From Puniceicoccaceae bacterium (GTDB taxonomy: Bacteria; Verrucomicrobiota; Verrucomicrobiia; Opitutales; JAFGAQ01), in the NCBI GenBank assembly GCA_040224245.1, contig JBEGIR010000014.1, positions 1 to 64,000 on the forward strand: a stretch of DNA of 64,000 nt. Reading direction: 5' to 3'. A program made the translations under genes and the position numbers. The notes beneath the pieces are model-generated. The model had not been told where the DNA came from. It worked only from the letters and a program-made list of their open reading frames with translations, and made no database searches. Below are positions 8,836-18,497 of this stretch, in pieces; the first letter of the stretch is position 1, and every line of letters starts with the position of its first letter.

Positions 8836-10759
8836 CGCGTTGGTAGCGTTTTTCTTTTTTCATCGATTCGAGGTACGCATCGGCGTTGTCCTCGCTCATG
8901 GATCCCTGTTCCATTAAAACGGATTTCAGGGCCTGGTGCACATCATGGGCCATCCGGGAAGCATCTCCACAGACGTAGAAGGAAGCACCCTCCTGCAACC
9001 AGGCGTAGAGTTCCCGGCCTTGTTCCAGCATGCGATGTTGCACGTAGACCTTCTCTGGAGTGTCGCGCGAGAAGGCAGTGTCGATTCGGGTGAGAATCCC
9101 GTCCTTATGGAAATCCTGCCACTCGAGTTGATAGAGGAAGTCATACGAGAAACGCTGGTCACCAAAAAACAACCAGTTTCTGCCCTTGGCTTCCACGGCC
9201 TGCCGCTCCTGAAGAAACGCACGAAAAGGGGCGATCCCTGTACCTGGACCTACCATGATGATGGGAGTGTCACCGTCTGATGGCAGCTTGAAATGCTTGT
9301 TGGGCTGCACGTAGACCGGCAGCTCGCCACCGATATCCACGCGATCTGCAAGGAAAGTCGAGCAGACACCCTTGCGGTGCCGTCGGTGAGTGTAGTATCG
9401 AACGGCAGCGACTGTCAGATGAACCTCATCCCCGACAGCCTTCATGCTCGAAGCGATCGAGTACAGGCGTGGCGGCAGGCGTCTGAGCAGGCCCGTTAGA
9501 TTTTCTGCCGAAAGATTGGGAATCGGGAAATCGATCAAAACATCTAAAATCTCCCTGCCCCAGATGAACTGCTGCAGCTCGGATTTGTTGTCGGGGTGAA
9601 GCAGGCGCGCGAGTTCTTCATTGGGATGAAGATCGTGGTATTTCTGCAGGAACACCTTGCTCAGGACCGTTGCGTCGCATTCGGTCATGATGAAGGTATG
9701 CAAATCGACGGACTCTCCGTTTTTGTTGGTTACAGTCTGTTCGTTGCTGAGGTTTGCGGCTCGCACGATGTCGGTGACCACTTCGTCACAGTTGACGGGC
9801 AGCACGGCGAGTGCGTCTCCGGGTTCATAAGTCAGACCCGACCCCTCGAGTGACAGCTCGAGATGCAGGGTTTCCTTGGTGGAACCGGTGCCGTTGAGCA
9901 CCACCCGGTCCGTAAGAGTGGAGGGGAACGGGTTTTTTTTGCCGTAAACGACAGCACTTGCCGGAGTTGCAGCGGTTGCGCGTTCTTCCTGAACTTCGAA
10001 CACCACCTCTGCGTCGGGGCCGGGTTCTGCGGTTGCCTCGAAGGCATCGAGCACAGCCTTTGTCCAGGAGGCCGCAGTATCCTCGTAGTCGACATCACAA
10101 TCCACGCGGGGGTGGATGCGCGAAGCTCCCAGATCCTCGAGGCGGCGGTCAAAATCTTTTCCCATTTTGCAGAACTGCTCGTAGCTGGTGTCACCCAGCC
10201 CCAGCACGGCGAACTGGAGTCCGTCCAGTTTGGGCGCGTCGTCGGCCATGAGTTGCTGGTAGAATGTTGTCGCACGCTCCGGCGGATCACCTTCACCCCA
10301 GGTCGAGACATATACCAGAAGATTGCTTTCCCTCGCCAGCTCTGATGGATGAGAGTCCGCCATATCCAATAAGGTGGGCTTCAGGTTCCGCTTCCCCGCC
10401 AGTTTTTTGGCTTCAGCTGCAAGGCCTTCGGCATTTCCAGATTCTGAACCATAAAGAATGGTGAGCTTCGGCTTCTCAAAGGATGCGGCAGTTTGCGTCG
10501 ATGTGCGGTTGTTCGGTTGCGATTTTGAAGCGTCCAGTGCAGACAACGGTGTGCGGGTAGAAGTGCCCGTCAGTTGAAGCGCCTGAAAGCCCGACACAAA
10601 ACCATTGAGCCAAGTCGCCTGTTCATGCGACATCTGGGTGAAAAAATGATCCAGCCATTCCGCCTCCTGCGGACTGAATGGAGCATTATCGGGAATGATT
10701 TTCCTCTTGCTGGGCATAAGTGCGTAAAATGTGTTGCCATTGTTCGCATCGTCAACCAC
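8825..10759 (-). CDS. cysJ: sulfite reductase (NADPH) flavoprotein alpha subunit
   Basis: CysJ passes electrons from NADPH through FAD and FMN to CysI. In order it has an FMN flavodoxin domain ([38 protein letters not shown]), an FAD domain ([21 protein letters not shown]) and an NADPH domain ([31 protein letters not shown]), ending in the typical KRYQRDVY. The GTG at 10759 gives 644 residues and an ATG at 10717 gives 630; neither has a good Shine-Dalgarno site, so the start is open. The E. coli protein has 599 residues. It is divergent from cobA across about 137 bases, where a shared regulator could act, although no operator is recognisable. Confidence 0.95.
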   Translation of the reverse strand: MVDDANNGNTFYALMPSKRKIIPDNAPFSPQEAEWLDHFFTQMSHEQATWLNGFVSGFQALQLTGTSTRTPLSALDASKSQPNNRTSTQTAASFEKPKLTILYGSESGNAEGLAAEAKKLAGKRNLKPTLLDMADSHPSELARESNLLVYVSTWGEGDPPERATTFYQQLMADDAPKLDGLQFAVLGLGDTSYEQFCKMGKDFDRRLEDLGASRIHPRVDCDVDYEDTAASWTKAVLDAFEATAEPGPDAEVVFEVQEERATAATPASAVVYGKKNPFPSTLTDRVVLNGTGSTKETLHLELSLEGSGLTYEPGDALAVLPVNCDEVVTDIVRAANLSNEQTVTNKNGESVDLHTFIMTECDATVLSKVFLQKYHDLHPNEELARLLHPDNKSELQQFIWGREILDVLIDFPIPNLSAENLTGLLRRLPPRLYSIASSMKAVGDEVHLTVAAVRYYTHRRHRKGVCSTFLADRVDIGGELPVYVQPNKHFKLPSDGDTPIIMVGPGTGIAPFRAFLQERQAVEAKGRNWLFFGDQRFSYDFLYQLEWQDFHKDGILTRIDTAFSRDTPEKVYVQHRMLEQGRELYAWLQEGASFYVCGDASRMAHDVHQALKSVLMEQGSMSEDNADAYLESMKKEKRYQRDVY

Positions 10760-10896
10760 GGACTGACCGCTCGCTCAAAGTTTTAACAACGCTTGTAAGG
10801 CAACGACCGGATAGCAGATTTCCGAATCGCCGCACGATTTGATCCAGGCTTGCGTTCCATGCGAGGAGCGACTCATTTCAGAAGCATTCATTTTTC

Positions 10897-11661
10897 ATGA
10901 GTTCGAACCCAAAGCATTTGTCCAAAGGATTTGTCTCCATTGTGGGGGCGGGTCCCGGGGATCCTGATCTGATCACGGTCAAAGGCAGGAGTCGTATTGA
11001 ATCCTGCGATTCCCTTCTCTTCGACTATCTGGTCGATGACCGGTTACTCACCTGGGCCAAGCCGGGCTGTGAACAAATCTGCGTGGGAAAACGCAGCGGC
11101 ATGCACTCGATGGAGCAGTTTCGCATTAATGAACTGATGGTTCGACTGGCCAATGAAGGCAAAAACGTGGTGCGATTGAAGGGAGGAGATCCCCTGGTTT
11201 TTGGAAGGGGCGGTGAAGAGATTGTTGTGCTGCGCGAGCAGGGCATTCCGTTTGAAGTCATTCCAGGGGTGACGGCTGGCATCGCTGCGGCAGCAAGTTT
11301 GGAGCAACCTCTGACGCACCGTGAACGTGCGTCGACGTTGCTGTTTGTGACAGGACATGAAGATCCTCTCAAGCACCGACCGCGCATCAACTGGAACGAT
11401 GTGGTGGTCACCCATTCGACGCTGGTGATCTACATGGGCATGAAGCACCTCCCGGACATTGTGCGAGAGCTGCTGCAGGCTGGCAAATCTCCGGAAACAC
11501 CAGTGGCCGTAGTGGAGTGGGTCAGCACGCCTCGGGAGCGACAGCACCGGGGCATACTGGTGGATTTGCCCCGGGACGTGCAACGGTTGCAGCTCGGTGC
11601 TCCGTCGATTGTCATCATTGGAGATGTTCTCGGATTTGACCGGGCGCAAATGGAATCGTAG
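10897..11661 (+). CDS. cobA: uroporphyrinogen-III C-methyltransferase
   Basis: SUMT methylates uroporphyrinogen III twice with SAM to give precorrin-2, the first committed step to siroheme and cobalamin. Motifs include the N-terminal VGAGPGDPDLITVKG, VVRLKGGDPLVFGRGGEE, PGVTAGIAAAAS and PLTHRE. At 254 residues it is the single-domain type, without the CysG dehydrogenase/chelatase part. Its place opposite cysJ-cysI and near a CbiX-like chelatase points to siroheme for sulfite reductase. A precorrin-2 dehydrogenase is not in the window. No clear Shine-Dalgarno site precedes the ATG. Confidence 0.94.
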   Translation: MSSNPKHLSKGFVSIVGAGPGDPDLITVKGRSRIESCDSLLFDYLVDDRLLTWAKPGCEQICVGKRSGMHSMEQFRINELMVRLANEGKNVVRLKGGDPLVFGRGGEEIVVLREQGIPFEVIPGVTAGIAAAASLEQPLTHRERASTLLFVTGHEDPLKHRPRINWNDVVVTHSTLVIYMGMKHLPDIVRELLQAGKSPETPVAVVEWVSTPRERQHRGILVDLPRDVQRLQLGAPSIVIIGDVLGFDRAQMES

Positions 11662-11692
11662 GCAATTCCATACGACCGGAATTTCTTGTCGA

Positions 11693-12016
11693 TTAATGTT
11701 CGGGTTCGCTTCCCTGTGGAATCCAATCCAGTCGACGAATGGCGCGCAGGTTCCCCGCAGCAATTTGCAGCCACAAGGTGAGTTGTTCAGAGCGGCTGAG
11801 ATCCTTCAATAGCGCATAGTGGGTTTGCTCGGGTTCATCGAGAACGGCAGTGCCATTGGCATAGAGCGAGATGCTGGTGCCCGAACTGTGGGTCATGGTC
11901 ACCTCCTCAAATACATCGGGCGGTGCGGCGTACAATTCGTTCACGATGCGAACCATTTGTGCGTGATCGGGGCGCAGACGCGTGGTGCCATGAATGTCTG
12001 TAGCCTGATAGGACAT
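11693..12016 (-). CDS. hypothetical protein, 107 residues
   Basis: I do not recognise this family. The chosen start gives MSYQATDIHGTTRLRPDH; a further upstream ATG at 12052 would add 12 residues. The sequence is soluble-looking, with a short beta-rich middle (EEVTMTHSSGTSISLYANG) and a helical end (LLKDLSRSEQLTLWLQIAAG). The gene is convergent with cobA and divergent from the CbiX-like gene, in the middle of the sulfite/siroheme region. Coding likelihood is moderate, because the neighbouring genes leave this gap and the composition is protein-like. Confidence 0.6.
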   Translation of the reverse strand: MSYQATDIHGTTRLRPDHAQMVRIVNELYAAPPDVFEEVTMTHSSGTSISLYANGTAVLDEPEQTHYALLKDLSRSEQLTLWLQIAAGNLRAIRRLDWIPQGSEPEH

Positions 12017-12082
12017 GGTTGAAACACAAGCGTTGTTGTGTTGAGTAAGCAAGCATGGCTACTGCTTTTCAATGGAGTACTG

Positions 12083-12931
12083 ATGACTGCTGTATCTGAA
12101 CTGTGTTTGCTGGTGGATAATGGTTCCATACGGGACCATGCTGCATTGTTTACGCGAAAGCTGGCTTCAACCCTTGCATTCAAGTCAGGAAAAAGCGTAA
12201 TGGCGGTTTCGTTGGCGCACAGCGACCGTATTCCTCTGGCCAAGCTCAACGGCGAGGCGGTGCCGCTGCTGGTCCCGACACTGCATTCACTGGAAGAAGC
12301 AAAATCGCTGAAACACCTCCGGATCCTTCCACTCCTGATGGTGGGAGAAGGAATAATTTACCGGAAAATCGCATCCGCTGCTGCGACCTTCGCAAACCGG
12401 CGTCCGGATGTCGATGTGAGCATGGCTCCAGCCCTGGTGGATCCCTGCGAACGGAGTGAAGGTTCCATTCCGCATCTCATGGCCAGTGCCGTGTTGCGCA
12501 TCATTCAGGAACGTGAGCTGCGGGGAGCGGAAGTCATCATTGTCGATCATGGCAGTCCAGTCGAAGCGGTAGCTCGTCTGCGGGATTGGGTAGCCGACGA
12601 AGTGAGGCGGCAGCTGCCCGAGGGCATCGCGGAGCGTGTGGTTGCTGCATCCATGGAACGGCGCGAAGGTGAGGCTTTTGCATTTGCAGATCCATTGCTG
12701 GAAGTTGCGCTTGCTGACGCAGCGCGCAGGGGTGTGAGCGATGTTGTGGTGGCCAAAATGTTGCTGCAGCCTGGCAAGCACAGCGGACGGCGAGGAGACA
12801 TAGAGGCGATCCTCGAGAGGGTTTCTAACGAGCATGCATCCCTTGCCGTGCACCAGCCGAGGCAAATTTTTCGTCAAAATGACTTAATATCCCTGTTGCT
12901 TCGTCGATTAACTGCTGTGGCAACTGGATGA
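12083..12931 (+). CDS. CbiX/SirB-like sirohydrochlorin chelatase
   Basis: The family inserts Fe2+ or Co2+ into sirohydrochlorin. The protein has two halves: LCLLVDNGSIRDHA near the N-terminus and VIIVDHGSPVEAVARL in the middle, each matching the HGS metal-site loop. A later MLLQPGKHSGRRGDI matches the second conserved His loop (PGRH) of the family. In the first half the metal-binding His is Asn (DNGS), so only the C-terminal half looks like an intact site. The start at 12083 is supported by GGAG five bases upstream. With cobA and cysI close by, the likely job is the last step of siroheme synthesis (inference). Confidence 0.75.
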   Translation: MTAVSELCLLVDNGSIRDHAALFTRKLASTLAFKSGKSVMAVSLAHSDRIPLAKLNGEAVPLLVPTLHSLEEAKSLKHLRILPLLMVGEGIIYRKIASAAATFANRRPDVDVSMAPALVDPCERSEGSIPHLMASAVLRIIQERELRGAEVIIVDHGSPVEAVARLRDWVADEVRRQLPEGIAERVVAASMERREGEAFAFADPLLEVALADAARRGVSDVVVAKMLLQPGKHSGRRGDIEAILERVSNEHASLAVHQPRQIFRQNDLISLLLRRLTAVATG

Positions 12932-12994
12932 AACCTTTCCATGAGTCGCATCGGAATGGCTTTATTTAGTTTTTCGTGTCCCGCAAATCCAGTC

Positions 12995-13393
12995 ATGAGT
13001 TCTGAATTGATATTGATTGTCGAAGACAATCCGGTGAACCAAAAGGTTGCCCAGATGATGTTGAAGCGCATCGGGTTTGATTCCGATGTCGCAGACAACG
13101 GCAAAATTGCAACAGAACTCCTGACGGAGCGGCACTATCCGCTTGTGCTGATGGACGCACAGATGCCAGTGATGGATGGCATAACTGCAACCCGCTGGAT
13201 TCGCGCCGAGTTGCCAGCCGAGCGTCAACCCCGAATTGTGGTGATGACCGCTTCCCTGTATCGGGATGCAAAAGGCGAGTGGGACACGGTTGCGATCGAC
13301 GGATGGGCGGAGAAACCGATCAAGCTCGAACAATTCGAGAAACTCATTCGCGAAGTGCTTTCCCGGACAGAGTCGAAGCTTCTGTCAAGCTGA
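12995..13393 (+). CDS. single-domain response regulator
   Basis: This is a stand-alone receiver domain of 132 residues. The acidic pocket (LIVEDNPVNQKVA), phosphoacceptor Asp in LVLMDAQMPVMDG, Thr in VVMTAS, and Lys in WAEKPI are all present. The NPVNQKVA signature is typical of receivers attached to hybrid histidine kinases, so it may receive phosphate from an orphan hybrid kinase elsewhere. No output domain follows. An upstream ATG at 12941 would add 18 residues of no recognisable kind, so the ATG at 12995 is preferred. It sits between the chelatase gene and sucC with no obvious functional link. Confidence 0.88.
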   Translation: MSSELILIVEDNPVNQKVAQMMLKRIGFDSDVADNGKIATELLTERHYPLVLMDAQMPVMDGITATRWIRAELPAERQPRIVVMTASLYRDAKGEWDTVAIDGWAEKPIKLEQFEKLIREVLSRTESKLLSS

Positions 13394-13503
13394 CATAAGT
13401 GTTTCTAATCGAAGCATTCCGAGATTTATTTAAGCTGAATACAAGGCCTCAAATCCGGCTTTTACAATGGACTTGCACGGTGTCCTTTTATTAGGACTTA
13501 CTC

Positions 13504-14703
13504 ATGAATGTCCACGAGTACCAGGCGAAAAAACTTTTTAGCCAGTATGGTATCAATACGGGAACCGGAGTTGCCGTTCAGGATGCCAGTCAGATCCAGC
13601 AAGCTCTCAATGATTTCCCAGAAGGGAAGGTTGTTGTAAAGGCTCAGATTCACGCTGGAGGACGTGGAAAAGGAACATTTTCTGATGGTTATCAGGGAGG
13701 GGTTAAAGTGGCTGCAAGCCGTGCCGAGGCGGCAGAAATTGCACAGCGCATGCTTGGGAATACGCTGGTAACCGTGCAGACGGGACCTGCTGGTCGTGTC
13801 GTCAAGACCGTGTATTTTACGGAAGCTGCAGAAATCCGTGACGAGTTTTACCTTGCAGTGGTGATGGACCGGGAGAGTTCCAGTCCGGTCGTGATTGCCT
13901 CTCGTGAGGGAGGAGTTGACATTGAAAAGGTTGCGGAAGAAACCCCTGAGAAGATCCTCAAGATTTGCATCGATCCGGGGGTCGGCATTCAGCCCTACCA
14001 TGTGAGACAGTTTGTGTTTGGCATGGGGTTTGAGGGAGCACTGGCCAAGCAGGCGGATGTGCTGCTCAAGAATCTATACCGGTTTTTCATGGACAAGGAT
14101 TGCTCGCTGGTCGAAATCAATCCGCTTGTCATTACAGGAGATGGGGATCTGCATGCACTTGATGCGAAGGTGAATTTTGAGGACAATGCGCTGTTTCGGC
14201 ATGAGGATATTCAACAACTCCGGGATTTCGACGAAGAGGATCCGAAGGAGGTTGAGGCGTCAAAGCATGGCCTGAGTTATGTGGCTTTGGATGGAAATAT
14301 TGCTTGTCTGGTCAACGGAGCAGGTTTGGCCATGGCCACCATGGACATCATTAAGCATTTTGGTGGTGAACCCGCCAACTTCCTTGATGTTGGAGGAGGT
14401 GCAAATCGGGACCAGGTCACCCAGGCCTTCCGCATCATTCTAAAAGATTCGAAGGTAAAGGGCATTCTGGTGAATATTTTTGGAGGAATCATGAGTTGCA
14501 AGACGATTGCGGAGGGAGTCATCGCTGCAGCGAAAGACGTGCACCTCGATATCCCACTGGTTGTTCGTCTCGAAGGCAATGAAGTGGCAGAAGGCAAGTC
14601 GCTGCTTGAATCGAGCGGCATCCGTCTGACTTCGGCAGATGACCTCAGCGACGCGGCTCGCAAGATTGTGGAGCTGGTCAACCCCATCGCGAATCCTGCA
14701 TAA
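13504..14703 (+). CDS. sucC: succinyl-CoA synthetase beta subunit
   Basis: SucC forms the TCA-cycle enzyme that makes succinate and ATP or GTP from succinyl-CoA. The ATP-grasp N-terminus ([17 protein letters not shown]), [27 protein letters not shown], and the C-terminal CoA-ligase fold ([29 protein letters not shown]) are intact. Its 399 residues are close to the usual ~388. sucD begins 11 bases after the stop, so they form one transcription unit. The 110-base gap upstream presumably carries the promoter; no convincing -35/-10 pair was picked out. Confidence 0.97.
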   Translation: MNVHEYQAKKLFSQYGINTGTGVAVQDASQIQQALNDFPEGKVVVKAQIHAGGRGKGTFSDGYQGGVKVAASRAEAAEIAQRMLGNTLVTVQTGPAGRVVKTVYFTEAAEIRDEFYLAVVMDRESSSPVVIASREGGVDIEKVAEETPEKILKICIDPGVGIQPYHVRQFVFGMGFEGALAKQADVLLKNLYRFFMDKDCSLVEINPLVITGDGDLHALDAKVNFEDNALFRHEDIQQLRDFDEEDPKEVEASKHGLSYVALDGNIACLVNGAGLAMATMDIIKHFGGEPANFLDVGGGANRDQVTQAFRIILKDSKVKGILVNIFGGIMSCKTIAEGVIAAAKDVHLDIPLVVRLEGNEVAEGKSLLESSGIRLTSADDLSDAARKIVELVNPIANPA

Positions 14704-14714
14704 GTTCAAACATC

Positions 14715-15590
14715 ATGAGTATCCTAGTTGGTAAACAAACTCGAGTCGTTGGTCAGGGAATCACAGGCAAAGCCGGGTCCAAGCACGCGATCAACAACAT
14801 GGCGTATGGAACCCGTTATGTCGCTGCGGTGACTCCGGGAAAGGGCGGACAGCGTTTTGAAGAAAAGGTTCCCGTGTTCAACACCGTGCGCGAGGCGGTG
14901 GAGAAGGAGGGCGCGAATACGTCAGTGATATTTGTACCGCCGGCATTTGCAGCTGACGGAATTCTCGAAGCCATTGATGCAGGCATCGAGCTGGTGGTTT
15001 GCATCACCGAGGGAATTCCGGTCAAAGACATGGCCTTTGTCAAAAAGGCATTGCAGCAGAGCAAGACGCGCCTGATCGGACCCAATTGTCCGGGCATCAT
15101 GACTCCGGGGCAGTGCAACATCGGCATCATGCCGGGATACATCGCCAAGCCCGGTCGCATCGGTGTTGTCAGTCGATCTGGCACGTTGACGTATGAAGCG
15201 ATGTATCAAACGACTGTTCTTGGGCATGGCCAGTCGACCTGCGTGGGCATTGGCGGAGATCCCATCAACGGCACAAGTCACCTCGATGTGATCAAACTCT
15301 TTAATGAGGATCCTGAGACGGATGCGATTATCATGATCGGAGAAATTGGCGGAACTGCAGAGGAAGCTGCGGCTGCCTACATCAAAGACCATGTTAAAAA
15401 ACCCGTAGCTGCGTTTATTGCAGGCACCACGGCTCCTCCAGGGCGTCGCATGGGGCATGCGGGAGCCATTGTTTCGGGTAGCAGTGGAAGTGCAGAATCC
15501 AAGATCGCCGCACTGAAGGATGCAGGCATTGCAGTGGCACCGACCCCCTCCGAGATCGGAAGCACGCTGATGTCCATCTACCAACCCTGA
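14715..15590 (+). CDS. sucD: succinyl-CoA synthetase alpha subunit
   Basis: The alpha subunit binds CoA and carries the phosphorylated His. The N-terminal Rossmann part ([27 protein letters not shown]), [16 protein letters not shown], and the active-site HAGAIVSG motif are present, as is [16 protein letters not shown]. At 291 residues it is of normal length. It is directly downstream of sucC. A 43-residue membrane protein gene follows after four bases and may be translated from the same mRNA. Confidence 0.97.
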   Translation: MSILVGKQTRVVGQGITGKAGSKHAINNMAYGTRYVAAVTPGKGGQRFEEKVPVFNTVREAVEKEGANTSVIFVPPAFAADGILEAIDAGIELVVCITEGIPVKDMAFVKKALQQSKTRLIGPNCPGIMTPGQCNIGIMPGYIAKPGRIGVVSRSGTLTYEAMYQTTVLGHGQSTCVGIGGDPINGTSHLDVIKLFNEDPETDAIIMIGEIGGTAEEAAAAYIKDHVKKPVAAFIAGTTAPPGRRMGHAGAIVSGSSGSAESKIAALKDAGIAVAPTPSEIGSTLMSIYQP

Positions 15591-15594
15591 GGAT

Positions 15595-15726
15595 GTGGTG
15601 AAGGAACCGGGCAAAAACGACCTGATTGAGAAAAAACCGATCCCCCTTAAGTGGGTGGCAATCGCGGTGGTCATTTTTGCTCTGGTGTACCACGTCAGCC
15701 TTTTGCTGCAATCGGCAGGTTCATGA
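15595..15726 (+). CDS. 43-residue single-pass membrane protein after sucD
   Basis: Reading from GTG at 15595 (or the adjacent GTG at 15598) gives a short basic/acidic head (VKEPGKNDLIEKKPIPLK) and one hydrophobic helix (WVAIAVVIFALVYHVSLLL), then LQSAGS and a TGA at 15724. CTGAGG at the sucD stop can serve as ribosome binding site. The composition, clear head-helix layout and tight spacing to sucD suggest a real small protein. I do not recognise its family. It could be anchored in the inner membrane with the N-terminus in the cytoplasm (positive-inside rule). Confidence 0.6.
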   Translation: MVKEPGKNDLIEKKPIPLKWVAIAVVIFALVYHVSLLLQSAGS

Positions 15727-15759
15727 GCATTAAGCGTGCGGGATTGCTGCTCGCTTTGC

Positions 15760-16974
15760 TCAGGAGCGTTCGAGGATTTCGACGGCGATGGCATCGGCAA
15801 GCAGCCGGCCGTTGAGAGTCAGGCGAAGACAAGTGCCGTGTTGTTCTGCAAGACCCTCTTCTACAAGGCGATCAAACAGCGATTTCCAGCGTTCGGTTGT
15901 CAGGGGTGCAAAGCGTGAACTCAATGCCGTGAGGTCCACTCCCGCATTCATGCGAAGTCCGAAGATCAAGCTGTCACAGAGCAACAGAGAGGGAGTCAGC
16001 TCTTGCGGGTCGACCGTGTTCAATCGTGCGTTGAGGCAACCGGACTCCCAGGTAGCAAAATCGGGGTGGTTGGACCATCGCTGGCCATTGTATTGGGATG
16101 CGGCCGAGGGTCCCAGTCCGACCCATTCCTGCATTTGCCAGGTGTTGCAGTTGTGGATCGAGGCGTGTCCGGGGCGTGCGAAGTTTGAAATCTCATACTG
16201 GGCATAGCCATTGGATTCGAGAAATTGCCAGGTCAGTCGGTAGAGTTCTGCTTCCGCCTCGAGGTCGATTTTGTAGATCCCCTGCATCAGTTTTGCGTAG
16301 AGCGGAGTATCCTCTTCGAAGGTCAAGCAGTAGGTGGAAATGTGGTCAGGATCCAGATGGATTGCCTTCTGCAGGTCGTCCATCAACGCCTCCGGTTTTT
16401 GTCCGGGATAAGCAATGATCATGTCAATGTTTCGACTGGAAAAGCCTGCTTCGCAAATCCAGTCCCATGCCCGGTGGATTTGCGCAACGGAGTGAAAGCG
16501 ATCCATGATGCGCAGGGTTGCATCGTCAAATGTCTGCACACCCATGGAAATGCGGGTCACTCCCATCTCTCGAAGCATGCGGAGTTTGCTTGGGGTCACC
16601 GTGGCGGGTGCCATCTCCACGGTCCATTCCCTGAGTGCTGTCCGGTCAGCCCGAAGCACGGTTGCCTGTGCCAGGTGTTCGAGGTCTTTTGGCAGTAAGA
16701 GTCCCGGTGTTCCACCGCCCCAGAAAACGGTCGAAAACTGCGGTTGAGACGCTTGAAAACGGTGATTCCACTCATTGCTGATGGCCTCCAGATAACGTCG
16801 GATTCGAATCCGGTCCGGTTTTCCCTGAACGAATGCACAGAAATTACACGAAGTGGCACAAAAGGGCACATGCACATAGAGTCCCAGCTGCAGACCCTCG
16901 CAGTGCAATGTTGCATCTGCGTTGCTTTCGCTAAGCCCGAGTGCGGATGCTTCGGTCTGACGATCTAGGTTCAT
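15760..16974 (-). CDS. hemW: radical SAM coproporphyrinogen oxidase-like protein (HemW-type)
   Basis: The Cys triad CATSCNFC (C-x3-C-x2-C) binds the radical-SAM 4Fe-4S cluster. VFWGGGTPGLL, RISMGVQTFDD, NIDMIIAYPGQ and YEISNFARPGHASIHN are typical of the HemN/HemW family, and the C-terminal HemN_C-like part follows. At 404 residues from the ATG at 16974 it fits HemW (heme chaperone, ~380) better than true HemN (~450). The frame extends upstream to 17139, but that extension would overlap the start of the divergent lipoprotein gene and shows no family features. HemW and HemN are hard to separate by eye. Confidence 0.85.
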   Translation of the reverse strand: MNLDRQTEASALGLSESNADATLHCEGLQLGLYVHVPFCATSCNFCAFVQGKPDRIRIRRYLEAISNEWNHRFQASQPQFSTVFWGGGTPGLLLPKDLEHLAQATVLRADRTALREWTVEMAPATVTPSKLRMLREMGVTRISMGVQTFDDATLRIMDRFHSVAQIHRAWDWICEAGFSSRNIDMIIAYPGQKPEALMDDLQKAIHLDPDHISTYCLTFEEDTPLYAKLMQGIYKIDLEAEAELYRLTWQFLESNGYAQYEISNFARPGHASIHNCNTWQMQEWVGLGPSAASQYNGQRWSNHPDFATWESGCLNARLNTVDPQELTPSLLLCDSLIFGLRMNAGVDLTALSSRFAPLTTERWKSLFDRLVEEGLAEQHGTCLRLTLNGRLLADAIAVEILERS

Positions 16975-17044
16975 GGAAACTGTTGAAGCAAAAGGTTTGA
17001 AATCAACAGTCGAACCTGATGTAAAGTTGCCAACAACGCAAATT

Positions 17045-17938
17045 ATGAATTTCGGACGCTTGAAGCTGGTTGGGATTGCCTCCCTGTGCGCGCTGTTGGC
17101 AGGATGCGGCACCCTGGGGCCGCGATGGGTCAACCTCACCCCTCAACTCATGCCCACCAATCCGTCGGGCATTTACACCATGTCCCTCATGCTGGATGGT
17201 GAAGCCGCTTCCCGCCAGATCGGGGGGACCCGCGTGGTGATTGGCGGAGAAACCTACTCCATGCGGCAGGTACCGGGCAAACCCAACATTTACACCTTTG
17301 ACTATTCAGTTCCCTCGGGAAGCAACCGGGCGAGGTACTATTTTGAATTGCTGGATCCCCGTGGGGAGGTGGTGACCAAGAGTGAAATCTTTGATTTGCG
17401 GCTTACGAATCGCTACGTGGTTGAGTTGGAGAGTTCGCGTGCAAAACCTGGTGCTTCTGTGGCAGTGCTGGGAAAAGGATTTCGCGATACGGATCGCATC
17501 CAGTTCGGGGGTCGCACCTTGGAAACCCGGTTTTTGTCAGACAATCAGTTGAGTTTTATCGTTCCTGCGGTGGCGGCTGGTACTGAATATCCGGTTGCGG
17601 TTGAAACTTCGGGCGGCATCATCCCGATCGCTCGATTTCGCGTGGATTTCAGTGAACTCAGGGCGATGCCGTCTCGATTGCGGATGAATGCAGGAGAGAC
17701 TGTCACTGTGGTATTCACCATCGATCAGGATGCACCACCCGAGGGCATGCCTCTCCAAATGGAAATCTCTGATGCAACTCTTCTTGAGTTCGAACCGGTT
17801 TCCATTGCTGCGGGCCAGCGTTCCATGCATGTGCAGTTTACCGGACTGAACGTAGGCAGCGGCAGTCTCACGGTGAAGGCTCCGGCTCACAATACGGTGA
17901 CGCTACCGATTTCGGTCGATGCGGCATTGCTGGACTGA
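17045..17938 (+). CDS. lipoprotein with an IPT/TIG-like domain
   Basis: A lipoprotein signal is clear: basic start MNFGRLK, hydrophobic VGIASLCALLAGC with the lipidated Cys in the lipobox LAGC. Residues about 140-210 form an IPT/TIG-like beta-sandwich (KPGASVAVLGKGFRDTDRIQFGG, with an ETRFLSDNQLSFIVPA strand pattern). Another beta-rich domain follows to the end. The protein is probably attached to the outer membrane, facing the periplasm or outside. The ATG at 17045 is chosen because it begins the signal peptide; an upstream ATG at 16973 would destroy it. No enzyme function is evident. Confidence 0.75.
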   Translation: MNFGRLKLVGIASLCALLAGCGTLGPRWVNLTPQLMPTNPSGIYTMSLMLDGEAASRQIGGTRVVIGGETYSMRQVPGKPNIYTFDYSVPSGSNRARYYFELLDPRGEVVTKSEIFDLRLTNRYVVELESSRAKPGASVAVLGKGFRDTDRIQFGGRTLETRFLSDNQLSFIVPAVAAGTEYPVAVETSGGIIPIARFRVDFSELRAMPSRLRMNAGETVTVVFTIDQDAPPEGMPLQMEISDATLLEFEPVSIAAGQRSMHVQFTGLNVGSGSLTVKAPAHNTVTLPISVDAALLD

Positions 17939-18461
17939 AGGCAGGCGCGGGTGCTTGGCTGGCGCGCCGGAAGGATTTGATCGCTGCGTTGCGATCACGG
18001 AAGAGCAGTAACTGCAGTTTTGCGATTTCGTAATGATAGTGAGCGGCTCCATCCGGATCGCGGCTCAATCCGTCCTGGAGAATGGCGAGAGCTTGCTTGC
18101 CCGGTGATGCATTTGAATCGGACGTGGGATTGGTCATGAAATCAGATCGGCTGAATGCGATGATCCCGGCAGATTGGATGCGGAAAAACCGGTTGGACGG
18201 ACAACAGGACAGCACTGTGTGTATGTCGGCAAGTCGGGGTTTACGTCCGGCGTCGATTTGTGACAACCAGATCGCATGAGCTACCCAGCTGCACCACCCT
18301 GATGCAAGTTGAGTCCATGCCCTTGGGTGGACTGAGGGTTCGCGAGGTAAAAGTAATGTGAAGTGATTTCCGATCATCCAGCACGCAATGGCGAGGGTCC
18401 ACAACACGCTAGAGCAGCGGGACTTGTGTGAGTGCATGAAGGACTGGAAGAATCGGAGCAA
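17868..18461 (-). CDS. hypothetical membrane protein with a TPR-like C-terminal segment
   Basis: The reading frame encodes an N-terminal hydrophobic stretch (LWTLAIACWMIGNHFTLLL) and a later helix pair like a tetratricopeptide repeat (ALAILQDGLSRDPDGAAHYHYEIAKLQLLLF). A shorter version could start at the ATG at 18137 and would hold only the TPR-like part. The 3' end overlaps the convergent lipoprotein gene by 71 bases, which is unusual. Without it the 560 bases between the lipoprotein gene and rny would be empty. I do not recognise the family, and the call is tentative. Confidence 0.4.
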   Translation of the reverse strand: MLRFFQSFMHSHKSRCSSVLWTLAIACWMIGNHFTLLLPREPSVHPRAWTQLASGWCSWVAHAIWLSQIDAGRKPRLADIHTVLSCCPSNRFFRIQSAGIIAFSRSDFMTNPTSDSNASPGKQALAILQDGLSRDPDGAAHYHYEIAKLQLLLFRDRNAAIKSFRRASQAPAPAFSPAMPHRPKSVASPYCEPEPSP

Positions 18462-18497
18462 GGAGGGGAGGAGAAATGTGGCGGAGGTGCCTGAGAG

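Noticed and set aside
7855-9093. Plus-strand frame of 412 residues
   Set aside because: It lies opposite the well-supported cysI and the end of cysJ and shows no family motif.
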